Shown here in pieces: positions 23,601-37,800 of a stretch of 64,000 nt of DNA. A model generated the notes under the pieces. That model had not been told where the DNA came from. It saw only the letters and a program-made list of their open reading frames with translations, and made no database searches. The DNA is from Rugalucina vietnamica (Eukaryota > Mollusca > Bivalvia > Lucinida > Lucinidae). The stretch spans positions 32,082,329-32,146,328 of the forward strand of contig OZ024880.1 of assembly GCA_964017185.1 (NCBI GenBank). Direction: 5' to 3'. Each line of letters begins with the position of its first letter. Positions within the stretch are counted from its first letter, which is position 1. Position numbers and translations under genes: made by a program.

Positions 23601-25837
23601 GAAAACCCAAATTGTTGGTTTTCTCACGCGAAGGCTTATATGTATTTTTCTTCTGGGCAAGGTTGATGAGAACAGTTTTAGTGCAACCTGTCATTCGCCA
23701 TACAAACAAAAGTGAATGCGAGCGACGATCTCATTAGATCGATCTTAATATTGTCAAATCATAATTTAGAATCACCACACTAATTTGCAGATAACTGATA
23801 TGAGCTAATTGAGCATAACTCGGATAGTGAGAAAAAGTCGATATTATTTCTTGTATTCATAAGAAGTAGCGACTTCATCCGTAAATCACTGGTCAACTGT
23901 TTACATTGGTTTTAATTAATATGCAATCTATTTACATCTTATGCACTAGTCATTTGTAACCACGCCACCCGGGGAAAAGCGGGGACTTTGACTTTTGGTC
24001 CAGCGAATCCCCGCTAAAATCCCCGCCCTGCGGGGATAACTTGTTGGTAAACTGAGCCACTGCTATTTTCCCCCCGCCGTCTGTTATGTTTTCATTGCAC
24101 TGCTATTTTTACGTATATGCAAACTCCGGGTAGTTCCCCCGCCATGCCGGGAATAATTTGAAGGTAAATCCCCGCTCATTCCACGGCTATCCCCGCCCTA
24201 CCCCGCGAATGGGGGCAGTGGTTACAAATGACTATTATTAGTTGTCGACGTTTAGAGATAAAGATGTCGATTTGCGGTATTGTTGGCATGTATTCATATC
24301 TAAACAAAACAAATCCGTAAAAAAACGCTATCTTACTTCTGATTGAATGTTCTGTTGCTTAACGTCCGGGTCAACAATTTTTCGGTCATGTTGGGAGAAA
24401 GCCACTGTTTCACGTGTAGTTAGCCAGTACTTTGGAGAACTTGAAGTGACTTGCTAAAGGGTACACGGTGGTCGTGGGGTTCAAACTCCAGAACCTTACG
24501 CTCAACCACTGAGCCATCGCGTTCAAGACGGAATAATGACCTGTTCATATTTTAATGAGGTTTACAGAGGAATGTCTTGGACAGACATATGAGCCGCCTC
24601 ATGGGAAAACCAACAATCTGCATAGGCGAAAACAAAGACGCAGATCGGCTTCGCGGTAACCGCGAAGCTGATCAGCGCCTTTGTTTTCGCCACTCAGATG
24701 GTATAATTCCTCTTCGACTTAAATCCAAAATTTCAAGCTTCTAGCTCTTTTCTGTGCTTGTACAGGCCGGTTTGTGTGGGACCTGTTCGGAAACCACATT
24801 GTTGGTTTTCCCACGAGGCGGCTCATATGTCAGTCCATTAACACAAAGATTCCAGCTTAGTGACGTAAACTATTTTTATGACCGTCTTCACGAAAGAAGT
24901 TTTTTTATTCAGTTTTACGTCCCTTTCAAGATTATTTCTCTGATGTCAAGAGGAATTCATCGAGCGGAAATTGGAGTACCGTGGGTAGAACATGCATGGT
25001 TTATCTCACATGTGCCCAGAACGGGACTCGAAGCCCTCACTTGCCATTGCGGTGAGTTGATCAAATGGAAAAGTGACGAGATGGGTTGGTGGTGAGGTGG
25101 ATTTCTCGGGTCAGTTTTGATACAAATTGGACACGTAAGTACTGCGCCCGGTGACAAAATTTGAGCCACCTTATGGGAAAACCAAGATTGTTGTTTTTGA
25201 CCAGGTCCGACACAAACCGGGCTGTGCAGCCACTGGACATGGCTAGAGGCTTGAAATTTCGGATTAAGAATGTAGGGATTGCACTATCGATGCAGCGAAA
25301 ACAAAGGCGCTGATCAACTTCGTGGTTACCGCGAAGCTGATCTGGACCTTTGCTTTCGCATATGCATATTGTTGGTTTTCCCATGAGGCGGCTCAAATAT
25401 TGTATCTTTGGGTTTTAAGTAAACTATAAATAACAAAACACATGCATTAAAAGTTTAATTTGAGTCAAACTGGCAAAATATTAGCGCCATACCGTATCAA
25501 ATTACACGAAAAGCTGAACGTGTACGGTAACTTCCTATATGGGTAACCAAAATTTATAGTTTTGCCATAAATCCAATGAAATTAAAGCTTAACTATTTTG
25601 AGTCATTGACAATGTGATGTTCATCTTTACTTCAATGATTATCATCAGTTTGAAGGTTGTAATGTTTGCCTTTTATGGTATTTTTGGAAACTAAGTTTGT
25701 TAAGTTTGTGCTTATTTACCAAATGAAGAATATATTGTTAACAGCTAATAATATCACATGGAAATCTTTTTTGGAACACGATTGATGCCCAGGAAATGCA
25801 ATAATTCTACCGTTTCCCGGGCATCACACATATTTCG

Positions 25838-25890
<53 letters not shown>

Positions 25891-27484
25891 AATAAAGCTG
25901 TTGCAAGTTAACAACGAAACTGAAGTCTCCACAACAACATACAAACTGATCGTAATTTCAAAAAATCAAGCTCAAACTAATACGCTGGTACGAATCATGT
26001 GAAAAAATATATCCAACACCAAGAAAACAAAAACAAAAAAGAAGGCTGTCCTAGCTAGTCAATATTAGATGGGAGGCAAGCCTCGTTGTCATCCGGTTCC
26101 GGTGGAAGACTTGGTGGTGGGCCCTCGGGGAGTGGAGGGGCAGTTGTTGAAGTCCCATAAACATCTTGATAGCTGAGTGTAGCCGAAGGGGGCGCGTGGG
26201 GGAATGGTGTGGTTGGTATTTGTGGACTTTGGAATGTCGAGAAACCGGGCGACTGGAATGACCACCACGGAAACTGAAAGGGTGGCATGGTGTACGGCTG
26301 CATGCCCACAGATGGTGTGCCAGGAACGTTGTCATCCTTTCCTACATTCTTTTCGTCGGAGGGTTTTCGATACTTAGGAAAAACGACAGGATATTTTTCA
26401 TTGTCTTCAAGTCTTTTTTTGATTGGATCGTTTTCCCTTATTTGACTTTTCGACAATTTCTTGTACTGTTCATTGTGTTTGTTTATAATGTCCTTCCATT
26501 TTTTTGATTCAGTGGCAAGGTCGATGGGTACTTTCCCGTGGTAATGTGACTCTAAAATCCAGGAGTCGTTCAATATTTTTTGGGATCGCAAAAGTCTTCC
26601 AGTTCCTCCTTCGTTGGGAAACGTGTACGTTTCGGGATCCGAATTCACAAGGTGACTAGTTATTTTACCGCTAAATGTGTTGGTCACTTGTTCCTTGACC
26701 TTTTCTTTTGCGGTAACCTCAGCGTTAAGTCTTTCAAGTTCTTTCGTAATTTTTCGTCGTCTTTCATTAGCTTCGTTTAGCTGCCTTTTCTCCTCCGGAT
26801 GTTTCTCTACATCGCAACATTGTCTAGCTGATAAACAAGGACCATTGGGACATGCCCGTTTGGTATGACCTGCGCGAAGATGGCAAAGACTGCACTGTGA
26901 TCGACTTTTGTCAACGTTAACCGACGCATATCTTGCATGTATTGATTCACAAAATTCACTAGCACTCTGTAGTTCCGCCGTCTTCAGGTTAATTTCGTCC
27001 TTTAGATCGTCAATTTCACTTTCCAGAGGTGTTTTGTATTTGAAATTCCACCTTTCTTCCGGAACTGGAAAAAGCTCTTTTCTTCCACCTTTCTGGTCAT
27101 CTGAAGTCAAAACAAATATATTACCCATTTACATTAACGAGTTTTGGTGAACGTGTCAATTTCTTGTGTAATTTGTAAACAGTATTTGCAAATTTATTTA
27201 GAATTTGAGTTAAGGCTTTACGCCCCCGTTAACATATTTCAATCACACCGCTATTTAACCAGAGTAAAGTGTAAGCAATGACCAGGAACTGTCCCAATCA
27301 CATATAAACACCAATACCTGAAACCAAAACGGGAAATGACTGAAATAACAAATAATCTAGATACACTAAGAACAGAGGTGAACCAAGAGAGCAGATCTTT
27401 CCCTAAAGCTGGCCACTTAACCGAAACAAATACTATATATACGTACATAATGAATTGACATTACTCAAAAAAGACACACACACA

Positions 27485-27519
<35 letters not shown>

Positions 27520-30500
27520 AAAAAGAATGATCCTCAACAAAAGTACCGCGTTGGAACGTTCGGTAATGAATATTACTGGGTTGTGGGTTGGTTGGTGTGT
27601 GTGTGGGGGGGGGGGGGGGGGGGGGGGAGGGGCTTAAACTAGTTTTATGGCGCCAACCTCGCCCTCGTTCGTTTACTGATGCTTGGTTGTTCGGTTCGCA
27701 TTGTAACCATCTATATAAATATGTCAAAGATTCATCACGGTCAACAAATAAATCAAAATTTAAAACTATGATGACGCAAAGACGAGTACTCAACAGATAT
27801 AAATGCGTTGCCGAACAATATGAGATCACTGGAAAGTCAAGCAACGCCACTGAAAATCTGGAGCAAAGTCACGGTCATCAGTTGATCCCCAGAGGACCCG
27901 ACGACGGACGAAAAGATCCGGTTCGAATAGCTTTATGTAGGGCCCTTCTTAGAGTCTGGCGCCTGATCCACCAGTGTGCAACTAAGGTGAGGAGTATAAA
28001 TGTGTCTTGCTCAAGGACACAACCACACCGGGTATCCAGAGACAACAAACGCGACTGACAACAACAAACGCAGATGAAATCAACACAATATTGTATGGTA
28101 CAATTACCTGTTTGGGTACAACTTACCACGGATCATTCTCTATAGGGAGTACAAAAGGCCCGTTTGGGAACAACTCACCACGGATCAGAATGATCCGTGG
28201 TAAGTTGTACCCAAACAGGTAATTGTACCATACAATATTGTGTTGATTTCATCTGCGTTTGTTGTTGTCAGTCGCGTTTGTTGTCTCTGGATACCCGATG
28301 TGACAACCTAGTGTCGCCGATGAGGATCGAACCCCCGACATCTCGCTCCGAAGTCCCACACTTTACCACTACGTCACGGCGCTCGGTATGAATATTTATA
28401 GTTACAAAATAATACACATGGCGGTCCGTGGCCAAGTGGTTAATGTCGCCGACTTCAACGCGCTTAATGTTCAGCGCAAAATCTGCTTGCGTCTGTCAGG
28501 TGGTTTATCTCGGGGTACACCCGTTTTTGCCATTACTGCTAATAGATTCGTCTCGACATGAGTGAAATAATATTGGAAAAAAATCAAATTCTGTCTCCCA
28601 TGCTCAAGTTTTGAACCTATAGGTGGATGGTGAAATATAGCCTCCGCATGGTGCATTTAATACAAACTATATGTCAAATGTAGCCGCTGACAACAAAGCA
28701 CCAAATTCTGATCTCAAAAATACGAAATCAAATACATCCACTACCCGTAAAACCGCCATAAGTTGTACCCCGCGAACAGGGACTGGCTGGACAAAAAGTT
28801 CATACTGGGCACAGAGACAATCACCCCGACTGAGAACAATCAACGCAGATGAAATCAATAAGCGAGTGTAAATACATTTTACTTGTCTAGGAACAACTTG
28901 GCACGGATCAAACTGTTCCGTGTCAAATGGTTCGCAGACGAGTATGTGTATCATGCAGTATTATACTGACTTCAGTCGTTCTCAGTCGCGTTGGTTGTCT
29001 CCTATCGTGGGATTAAGTATAATGTCTCTTATCTAGAAGAACTTGAAAAAAGGAATACCCGGGACCCAGATCCATTTAACTAGAAGTCCTAAATTGCTGA
29101 AATTGTGTCAAAACGTTAAATGACTTACAGGCGTATGTAGCCGGTAATCAGACAGACACCCGACAAATGCACCGAAAATGTTAAAAAGATTAAAAAAAAT
29201 ATTGATACACAAATTTCACCTTTTTAATGAAACAAAATCAAGTAGAGAGCAAAAATCAGTACAAAGAACTGACCTTGAATGTTCTTATTGAACTCTTAAG
29301 AAGAATTCGAAATCAAAAGGAGAGACAGACAGATAGACAGACAGATAGACAGACTGACAGACAGTGACAAACCTTTGACTTGGTAATGCGCATCCTTCTC
29401 AGGTGGCGTATCATATGTGAACAAAGTTGGACTATCCGTTTTCAGCTTCTCCATATTATGTAACAGTATTCGCCTATGGAGAGAACTTGGAGCACAAACG
29501 AATTTGTCGAAATCCTTTGGCTTAAAGAATTTGAGCGTTTTTGAAGATGTGAAGTCAAGTCTCGTAAAGTCCTGCGCGTACTTAAACAGACCAGGGTCTA
29601 TCTCTATGAGCCAGTCGTTTATATCTTTGGAATTTTCTTTGCTTAATGCCATCTTATATTTTTGAAAGCACGAAGTCGATACACCGAGATGAAAAACTTA
29701 AATGGTGCGGGTTGCTCTGATATAAATCGTATTTCATCCTTATTTGCATACTGCCACCAGAGCTTTTCCTTGTCTGTCAATCATCCTTACCCCAACCAAT
29801 TATATGGTCCTGGCATTTACCAATAAGGTTGCGGTTTCTAATTCATCTGGCCAAAATAGGCCGGCCAAACAAATTCGAACATCAACTTATCGCAAAACGT
29901 TTTGCATATCAAAGGATAGACCATTAGACAGGAACTCTCGACGTTCAGATATTATTAAATGTCAAGTTATGCATACAACAAAAGAAATGTACTCAAAGTA
30001 ACCGGTTTCTTTTGATATATGACACTGTCATCGACATAAACAGTCCTGAAATAGCACCTTATATACTGCTCAAAATGTTTAAAGGAACACTGCACTTTTT
30101 TCCGTATACCACAATGTTAACTACCCCAACTTTGGCACACATTTTGAGGTTACCCACGAAGAACAAGAATATCCGTCCCATTTGAAAATTCTTTCCTATT
30201 GCGTCGAAATTACTTATTACACAAATTTGGATACAGAATATGTTAAGACCATAGAACATTTTTGCATTTTTTGAAAATTACGAATTTATGGCAATTTTAT
30301 GAAAGTCCAAATATTCCAGAAAATTTGTCAAAAAATTTGTGTGAAGCATCTGTCAAAGTCAGTAGAGATTGTATGCTGGTAGATGATTGCACTGCCACAT
30401 TCAAAGTTCTTTGCAATGTTCATGTTTGAGCTCATTTCCAAAAATTACCATCTTTTTAGCAAAATTCAAATTTTACAAAAAAGACCCATGGAGATAAGCA

Positions 30501-31774
30501 GGACATCAACTGTTCTCAAATTTGTGTAATCAGCAATTTCGAGGCACCAGGAAAACATTTTCAAATGAGACTGATATTCAGATTCTTTATGGGATGCCTC
30601 AAAATGTGTACCAAAGTTGGTAACAAAGTGTAACCATTGTGGTATATAGAAAAAAGTGCAGTGTTCCTTTAAATATTTTGAATATTCAACTCAAAAGTTT
30701 GATAAGGATCAGAATTATTTTTGAGCCACCACATCAGAAAGTCAACAGTTTGCACATGCGAAATTAAAATTGCAGATCATCTGTACAGTAACCGCGCAGC
30801 TGATCAGCGCCTTTGTTTTCGCTCTATATATAGCATAATGCCCATTCTTTTATATATAAATCTTATTACGTAGATTTCAAGCTTTTCTCTGGCTGTACTA
30901 CTTAGTTTTAGTCGGACCTGGTCGGAGACCCAAATTAGTTTGTTTTCTCACGAGAGGGCTCATTTCAAATTATCGACAACGTTATGGAGCAACCGAATGC
31001 CCAAAAAGTGTTTATAGAGTAGACATGTAGCGCAATCATTTCTCCATAAACGTGTTAGCATTATCTCCAGAATTACAAAATTACAGAAATCGTGGACTGG
31101 TGTTTATCTGATGCCACTAACTGGTACATTTCTTTGCAAAAGTGTTCTGATTGTAAACATCCACAAGTCTAATCACAGGCGCTTGAAGTTACATTAGTGA
31201 CCCAAAAAGCATCAGATTTACGGTAGTGTCTAAGGTCAATATATATATATTCTATATTGACTTACACTATGATTATAATTATATATAGGACTTCAAGCGC
31301 CTGTGGTCTAATACAGGCTGAAAATTCCAGAAAATCGTGATTTTTGGTAAAAACAAAACGAGATGTTTTGTCCAAAATTTTATTTTCGCTCTGAATATTC
31401 GATCCTTAGCACCGAAGTACGCTTAACATAGCCTTTCAAAGTGTGTTCAGTTTGAAACAATGAAAACTTCAATAACAAAAATGATGGTATAGATCGTTGT
31501 AAAACCTGAATCAGTGCACGTAGCTAGAACTGTGGCAGTTTTCAGTGTACATGGCATCATTTTAATTTACTGATTTTATTTATTATTTTTTTTTCGGGGC
31601 GGGTGGATAAAATTCGTTGGTTTTTTCCAAAAATCACGAAATGCCGGAATTTTCAAAACTTCTGATTTAGTCATCACAGTTACAACATTTCGATTTTCGA
31701 AACAGTTTTGCAGTGAAATGAACCAGTGGGATGGATCATCAACTGACAGACTGATTTGACAAGGCAGCTTGTTT

Positions 31775-31817
<43 letters not shown>

Positions 31818-34800
31818 TTTTTGTTAGGTTGAGGGAGGGGATGTAAGCGTTTATAAGTCTCTGCAGTAAACACCAACTCCTCCAGGGGAGCGTGTTGGCG
31901 CAGTGGTAGAGCGCCGGAGCGAGAGGCCGGGGTTCGATCCTCGCCCCGGGCGTGACCGGCTTGTGTCCTTGAGCAAGGCACATTAACTCCCCACAGTATT
32001 GGTTAAATACCCAGGAAGCAAGTTTTCGTCTTTAAAGTCAAGCCTTACATCTTTATACTTAATCAGGTTCAGATTGGGCTAATCATTAATTAATGTCTTT
32101 GACAAATGTCTTTGCTTAGTGCCATCTTGAACTTGCACTTATTAATTAGACACGAATTGCACCAGCCGGTAAGAAAACTGCATTTCGTTCTAATTTACAT
32201 ACAGTAGGACAGTTCTCTTACCCCATGGCAAAATACCGCATATGATGTTGTCCTTTGTGGTGAATTGAAGGTTGCTAAAGTAAAAACACTTTGGTCGAAA
32301 AGTACATATATTTTCTTCAGAAATTATTAATTGTAATTCGAAACTTTACCGCCCATCGCTAAACATTTTACATTTAAATGAGCATTAGCCAAACGAAGTT
32401 CAAATTCCTGGTCATTAGCAAACAAGATGGTGAAGAGATTTAGGAAGTGAGAGTTATTATACAATATGTTTAAATGTCTTGCTTTTGTATGGTATTTTAA
32501 AATACCTCTAAATACAATTGGTAGTAAAATATGGCGATTTTATCAAAACGGACGCAGTTCTTTTGTTATGCTAATGTAAGCCGGTTTCGTTTTTCCAGTC
32601 ACGTTTACACACTTTACTTTTCACTTTACATGTACATATATAATGTTAAAATGGAACGAACAAATAAATTTGGACGTCAGTATAAGAAAGGAAAGGCCTT
32701 GAGCCAGGATTTCAGATCATTGATAATAGACAGATGCATTGAACTTGGTGGAAATAAAGACACGTGTGTGATTCCTACTGGAACTTACACAAAAATTTCA
32801 AAGGAGTTTAAAATCTCCGATCACTGTGTTAGGTCTCTATGGCTACATTTTTGTTCTACGCATAGTGTTGCTGAAAAACCTCATGGTGGCGGACAAACTA
32901 AAAAGTTGAGTGAGCCGGACGAACAGTATCTCTTGGCATTAAAAACAGAAAAGCCAACTATTTCTTACAGTGAAATGAGACAAAAACTTTTGAGTCATTC
33001 CGACGTTCCCGGTGGAGATGTCTCTTTATCGACGATTGGTAATATTGTAACCAAAAACTTCAACATGTCGTTCAAAAAGGTATCGCGACCAGAGGGAGAG
33101 CGATTCTCTTTTGACAATCTTCGGTACACTCAGGTGTTTATCGATCATATCCAGACATTAGACCCCAACAGAGTTCTATATATGGACGAATCAGGATATA
33201 AAACTACTGTCATGCATCGAACAAGGGGACATTCTGAAGTAGGCGTTCGCTGCATAGAAGTAACAAAGTACCACCCTAGTCCCCATCTTACTCTGAATCT
33301 GCTTGTGGGGTTGAGAGGCCCACTTTTTTATAACTTTGTAGACGGTTCTTCAACAATGGCTCATTACGTACAACAATGGTCAGGTCAGATTATCTGCTAC
33401 TGTAACATGTAATCAGTACTACCTGTTGCCATGCGGTGCAGATGGGGCTCGTTAGCCTTGGACGGCAACCCATCTAGGAGTTTGCTAGTTCTCTACACAA
33501 AAACCTAGCTGGGCAGGGGGAACTCATTAGTTTTGGTTGACAGTCCTCCTAGGAGTTTACAGGTCTCTAAACAAAACCTATGAAAGGGTAGATGGAGCCC
33601 TTCAGCTGTGGCCAGCAATTCATCTAGGAAAAGGTAATTCCAAAATAAAACCTGTGTGTCTGGATATGCCTGGTCCAGATATGCAAAGACTGTTTCGGTA
33701 GACGGAGCGGAAGAAATCATCAGATTCAACGGTTCGGAAAGCGATACAGCAACATGTTGTGGAACATGCAGAGCGTGATAAGGCACTATAGATGTTACGG
33801 TCATCCACTGCATCCAAACCTAACTCCAGACGTCTTGACCTGTGTCTTGCCTCTGGGCACAGTTGGGTGAGGACGAGTGAGTGAGGTTGACGCTGCGCAC
33901 CTCTTCCTCACTATAATCCAATTTCATAGCGCACGTCATCTTATTTCTCAACACACAAGCACTTGCATACACAACAATTTCATCACACATGCACCCACAT
34001 ACCTACAAAAGTCCTGTGGCGATGGGCGAGCGGCGAAGCAGCAGGTGTAGGACACACTGGGAGCTGTAGTTGCAGACCTGCACGCAGGCGGCTCAGTTCT
34101 ATATGGTCGTTTTCCGTGAGGAGAAGCAGTAAGCGAAATTCGGCAGTCGGCTGAGCGACTGAGCAGACCTATTTAGGACCGCACTGCTCACCCCCGTAGC
34201 ATGGGGAAGGGGCTAGAAAAGGTGCCCTAAACAATTGCCTGCTTCAAACCCCCTGGCTGGTTAACCGCGATCAGCGGGGATCCCTTTTTAGCGGTCGAAA
34301 AAATAAGAAAAAAACAAAGATAATCCCTTTGAGGATTGGCGCATGGAATGTGCGAACATTGATGGACAGTGCTGGGTCAAATAGACCGCAGCGTAGAACG
34401 GCCCTTGTGGGCAGAGAACTTGGGAGGTATGGAATTCAGATAGCAGCTCTGAGTGAGACTCGGTTAGCAGATGTTGGGGAGATCAAAGAAGTTGGTGCTG
34501 GATACACCTTCTTCTGGAGTGGACGCAAAAGCGAAGAGAGGCGTGAAGCAGGAGTTGGCTTTGCCATTAAAACAGAACTTGTTGGTAAGCTTTCAGGATT
34601 GCCAAAAGGCATCAATGACCGCCTAATGACATTGAGACTTCCTCTGTCAGGCAATAAACATGCAACTATTGTCAGTGCCTATGCACCCACGATGACCAAT
34701 CCAGATGAGGTTAAAGACAAGTTCTATAATGACTTAGACGACATTATTTCTGCTACACCCCGTACAGACAAACTTATCCTTCTTGGAGACTTTAATGCCA

Positions 34801-37800
34801 GAGTTGGTACAGACCACCAGACCTGGGAAGGAGTTATAGGTCCAGAAGGTGTTGGAAAGTGCAACAGCAATGGTCTCTTGCTTCTAAGGAAGTGTGCTGA
34901 ACATGATCTTCTAATCACCAACACAGTCTTTCGTCTACCTAACAGAAATAAAACATCCTGGATGCATCCCCGTTCCAAACATTGGCATCTCATAGACTAT
35001 GTTATAGTGCGGAGAACAGATAGGCAGGATGTCAGAGTGACAAAGACTATGTGTGGTGCAGACTGCTGGACAGACCATAGACTGGTTGTCAGCAAACTCA
35101 ACCTTAGAATCCAGCCTGCGAGGCGACCTCAAGGCAAGAAAGCTGCTAAAAGACTGGATGTCTCAAAGCTGAATCAAGACAGCATGCGACAAGCTTTCTT
35201 AACAGACATTTGCAACCAACTGGATGCAATCAATCTCAGTTCAGAGAACCCCGAAGAAAACTGGACAGTCTTCCATAAAACAGTTCATTCTTCAGCTGCT
35301 ACTACTTTAGGACATCCATCTCGCAAACATCAAGACTGGTTTGATGAGAATGATGACGAAATTCAGAAGCTTCTTGAAGAAAAACACAGATTGCACAAGG
35401 CACACCAAGATGATACTAGCTCAGTATCCAAGAAAGCAGCCTACAGCAACGTTTGTAAGACAGTCCAGACCAAGCTTAGGGACATGCAAGATTCCTGGCT
35501 GAGGATGAAAACAGAAGAAATTCAGTCTTTTGCAGACAGAAAGGACATGAAGAAATTTCATGATGCACTGAAAACCATTTATGGCCCTAAGAGTTCTGGA
35601 GCCACCACATTACTCAGTGCAGATGGAAACACTCTTCTCACAGACAAAGAGGCTATCTTGAAAAGGTGGGCAGAACATTTCAATAGTGTGCTAAATCGAC
35701 CATCAAGCATCAATGAGGATGCAATTGACAGACTGCCACAGATAGAGTGCAATGTTCTGTTAGATGAATTTCCAACCGTCATGGAAACAAGAAAAGCAGT
35801 TCAACAACTGTCTTCTGGCAAAGCTCCAGGTGCAGATGCAATTCCTGCAGAGGTTTATAAGGCCGGGGGGCTACCCATGGCAGAGAAACTGACCGAGCTG
35901 TTTCACTGTATGTGGAGGAAGGAGGCCATCCCACAAGAATTTAAGGATGCATCCATAATCCACCTATACAAGCGGAAAGGAAATCCACAAGTCTGTGACA
36001 ACCACAGAGGCATTTCCCTCCTATCGATTGCTGGGAAGATACTAGCAAAAATTCTGTTGAACCGCCTGAATGTTCATCTTGATCAGAAGGGACTTATCCC
36101 AGAAAGTCAATGTGGATTCAGAAAGGACAGGGGGACGATAGACATGATCTTCACAGCAAGACAGCTTCAGGAGAAATGCCAAGAGCAGAATGTAGATCTA
36201 TACATGACGTTTGTCGACCTCACCAAAGCATTTGACACAGTTAGTCGTGATGGACTGTGGAAAATCATGGCCAAGTTTGGCTGTCCACCCAGATTCATAG
36301 CAATAGTGCGGCAATTTCATGATGGCATGCAGGCACGTGTGCAAAATGATGGAGAGTTCTCTGAACCCTTTGAGGTAACAAATGGGGTCAAACAGGGCTG
36401 TGTTATGGCACCAACACTGTTCAGCATGATGTTTTCTGCCATGCTCATGGATGCTTTTCAGGACAGTGACACTGGTTTTCCAATCAGGTACCGTTTTGAT
36501 GGCAATATATTCAACCTTAGAAGGTTGCAAGCCAAAACTAAGGTGCAGACCGATGTGCTAGATGAGCTCCTCTATGCAGACGATATGGATAAGAATGCCA
36601 GCTCAGAGGCAAAAATGCAAAGAGCCATGGATCAAGTCTCACAGTCATGTGATAACTATGATCTCACAATCAGCACAAAAAAGACAGAGGTTGTACACCA
36701 GCCAGCACCTGGAAAACCGTACAATGAACCAACCATCACTGTGAATGGAGAAAAACTGAAAGTTGTTGATAAATTCACCTACCTGGGAAGCACTCTTTCC
36801 AGAGCAGTGCACATTGATGATGAGGTCACTGCAAGAATTGCAAAAGCCAGTGTGGCATTCGGAAGACTCCGTGCAAAATGTCTGGGAGCGAAATGGAATC
36901 AAGCTTGACACCAAGCTGAAAGTCTACAAGGCTGTGGTACTTCCAACCCTCTTGTATGCATGTGAGACCTGGACAGTATACCAGCGTCATGCAAAGAGAC
37001 TAAACCATTTCCACCTAAGCTGTTTGAGAAAGCTGTTAAAAATCAAGTGGCAAGACAAGATCCCAGACACAGAGGTCCTGAAGAAAGCAGGGATGCAAAG
37101 CATGCACTCTGTCTTAAAGCTAGCACAGCTAAGGTGGACCGGCCATATAATAAGAATGCCTGATGAGCGACTTCCAAAGAAAGTCTTCTATGGAGAACTA
37201 CAAGAGGGAAAGCGCTCTCAAGGTGGCCAGAAGAAACGCTACAAAGACACCCTGAAAGCCTCTCTGAAGGATTTTGACATACCAATTGGGTCTTGGGAAC
37301 AGACTGCACAGGAGCGATCAAAGTGGCGAGGTCTCATCAACAAAGGAGCAGCTCTCCATGAAAAAAAGAGAATCTGTGAAGCTGAAAGAAAGCGCAGAGA
37401 ACGCAAAGCCAATACCAATGGGCCACCAGCTGATTCAATGACATTGACTTGCTCTACTTGCAACCGACAGTTTAGAGCTAGAATTGGCCTAGTCAGCCAT
37501 CAAAGAACTCACCAACACACACGAACCTATTCAAGAAATAATGATGGTCTTTCTCATTAGTGAGAGACGAACGACAATTACGTACAGTTTTTCACAGACG
37601 CTTCTCATGCGTACTCGGACGATGGACTACCAGTCATATCACCAGGAGATGTTATTGTCGTAGACAACTCGCCTCTGCATCACAATCAAGCTGAAGTCCT
37701 GTTATATAATTACTTTGCTCCTCTTGGTGTTCAAATCATTTTTATGCCGCGATATTCTCCAGATCTAAGTCCAGCAGAACCCGTTTTTATGCACACCAAA

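Larger units (their letters stand above)
33373..37576 (+). mobile_element. LINE (RTE-like), near full length, inserted in the transposase gene
   Basis: This 4204-bp element is flanked by the 10-bp duplication ATTACGTACA (33363-33372 and 37577-37586). It has a 5' leader of about 0.8 kb, then an endonuclease-reverse transcriptase frame open from about 34200, whose first ATG-independent start is unclear. Endonuclease motifs include [33 protein letters not shown] and TDHRLV. RT motifs include [25 protein letters not shown] and YADD (at about 36571). The downstream part (from about 36880) has LYACETWTV and a C-terminal C2H2 finger (C-x2-C-x12-H-x3-H, 37449-37515). The endonuclease is of the type often annotated 'craniofacial development protein 2-like', i.e. 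RTE-like, but the clade is uncertain. A single extra A in the run 36875-36878 shifts the frame. The 3' UTR is only about 16 bp, with no poly(A). Confidence 0.9.

Noticed and set aside
27588-28058. 156-codon plus-strand frame with Gly run
   Set aside because: It starts in a G-run and crosses repeat sequence. No domain, and it is opposite to the nested gene's intron.
31888-31961. tRNA gene at GGCGCAGTGGTAGAGCGCC
   Set aside because: A and B boxes are present, but the ends do not form a 7-bp acceptor stem, and the SINE body and tail follow directly.
34436-34993. Minus-strand frames inside the LINE
   Set aside because: They are shadows of the intact endonuclease frame on the plus strand.
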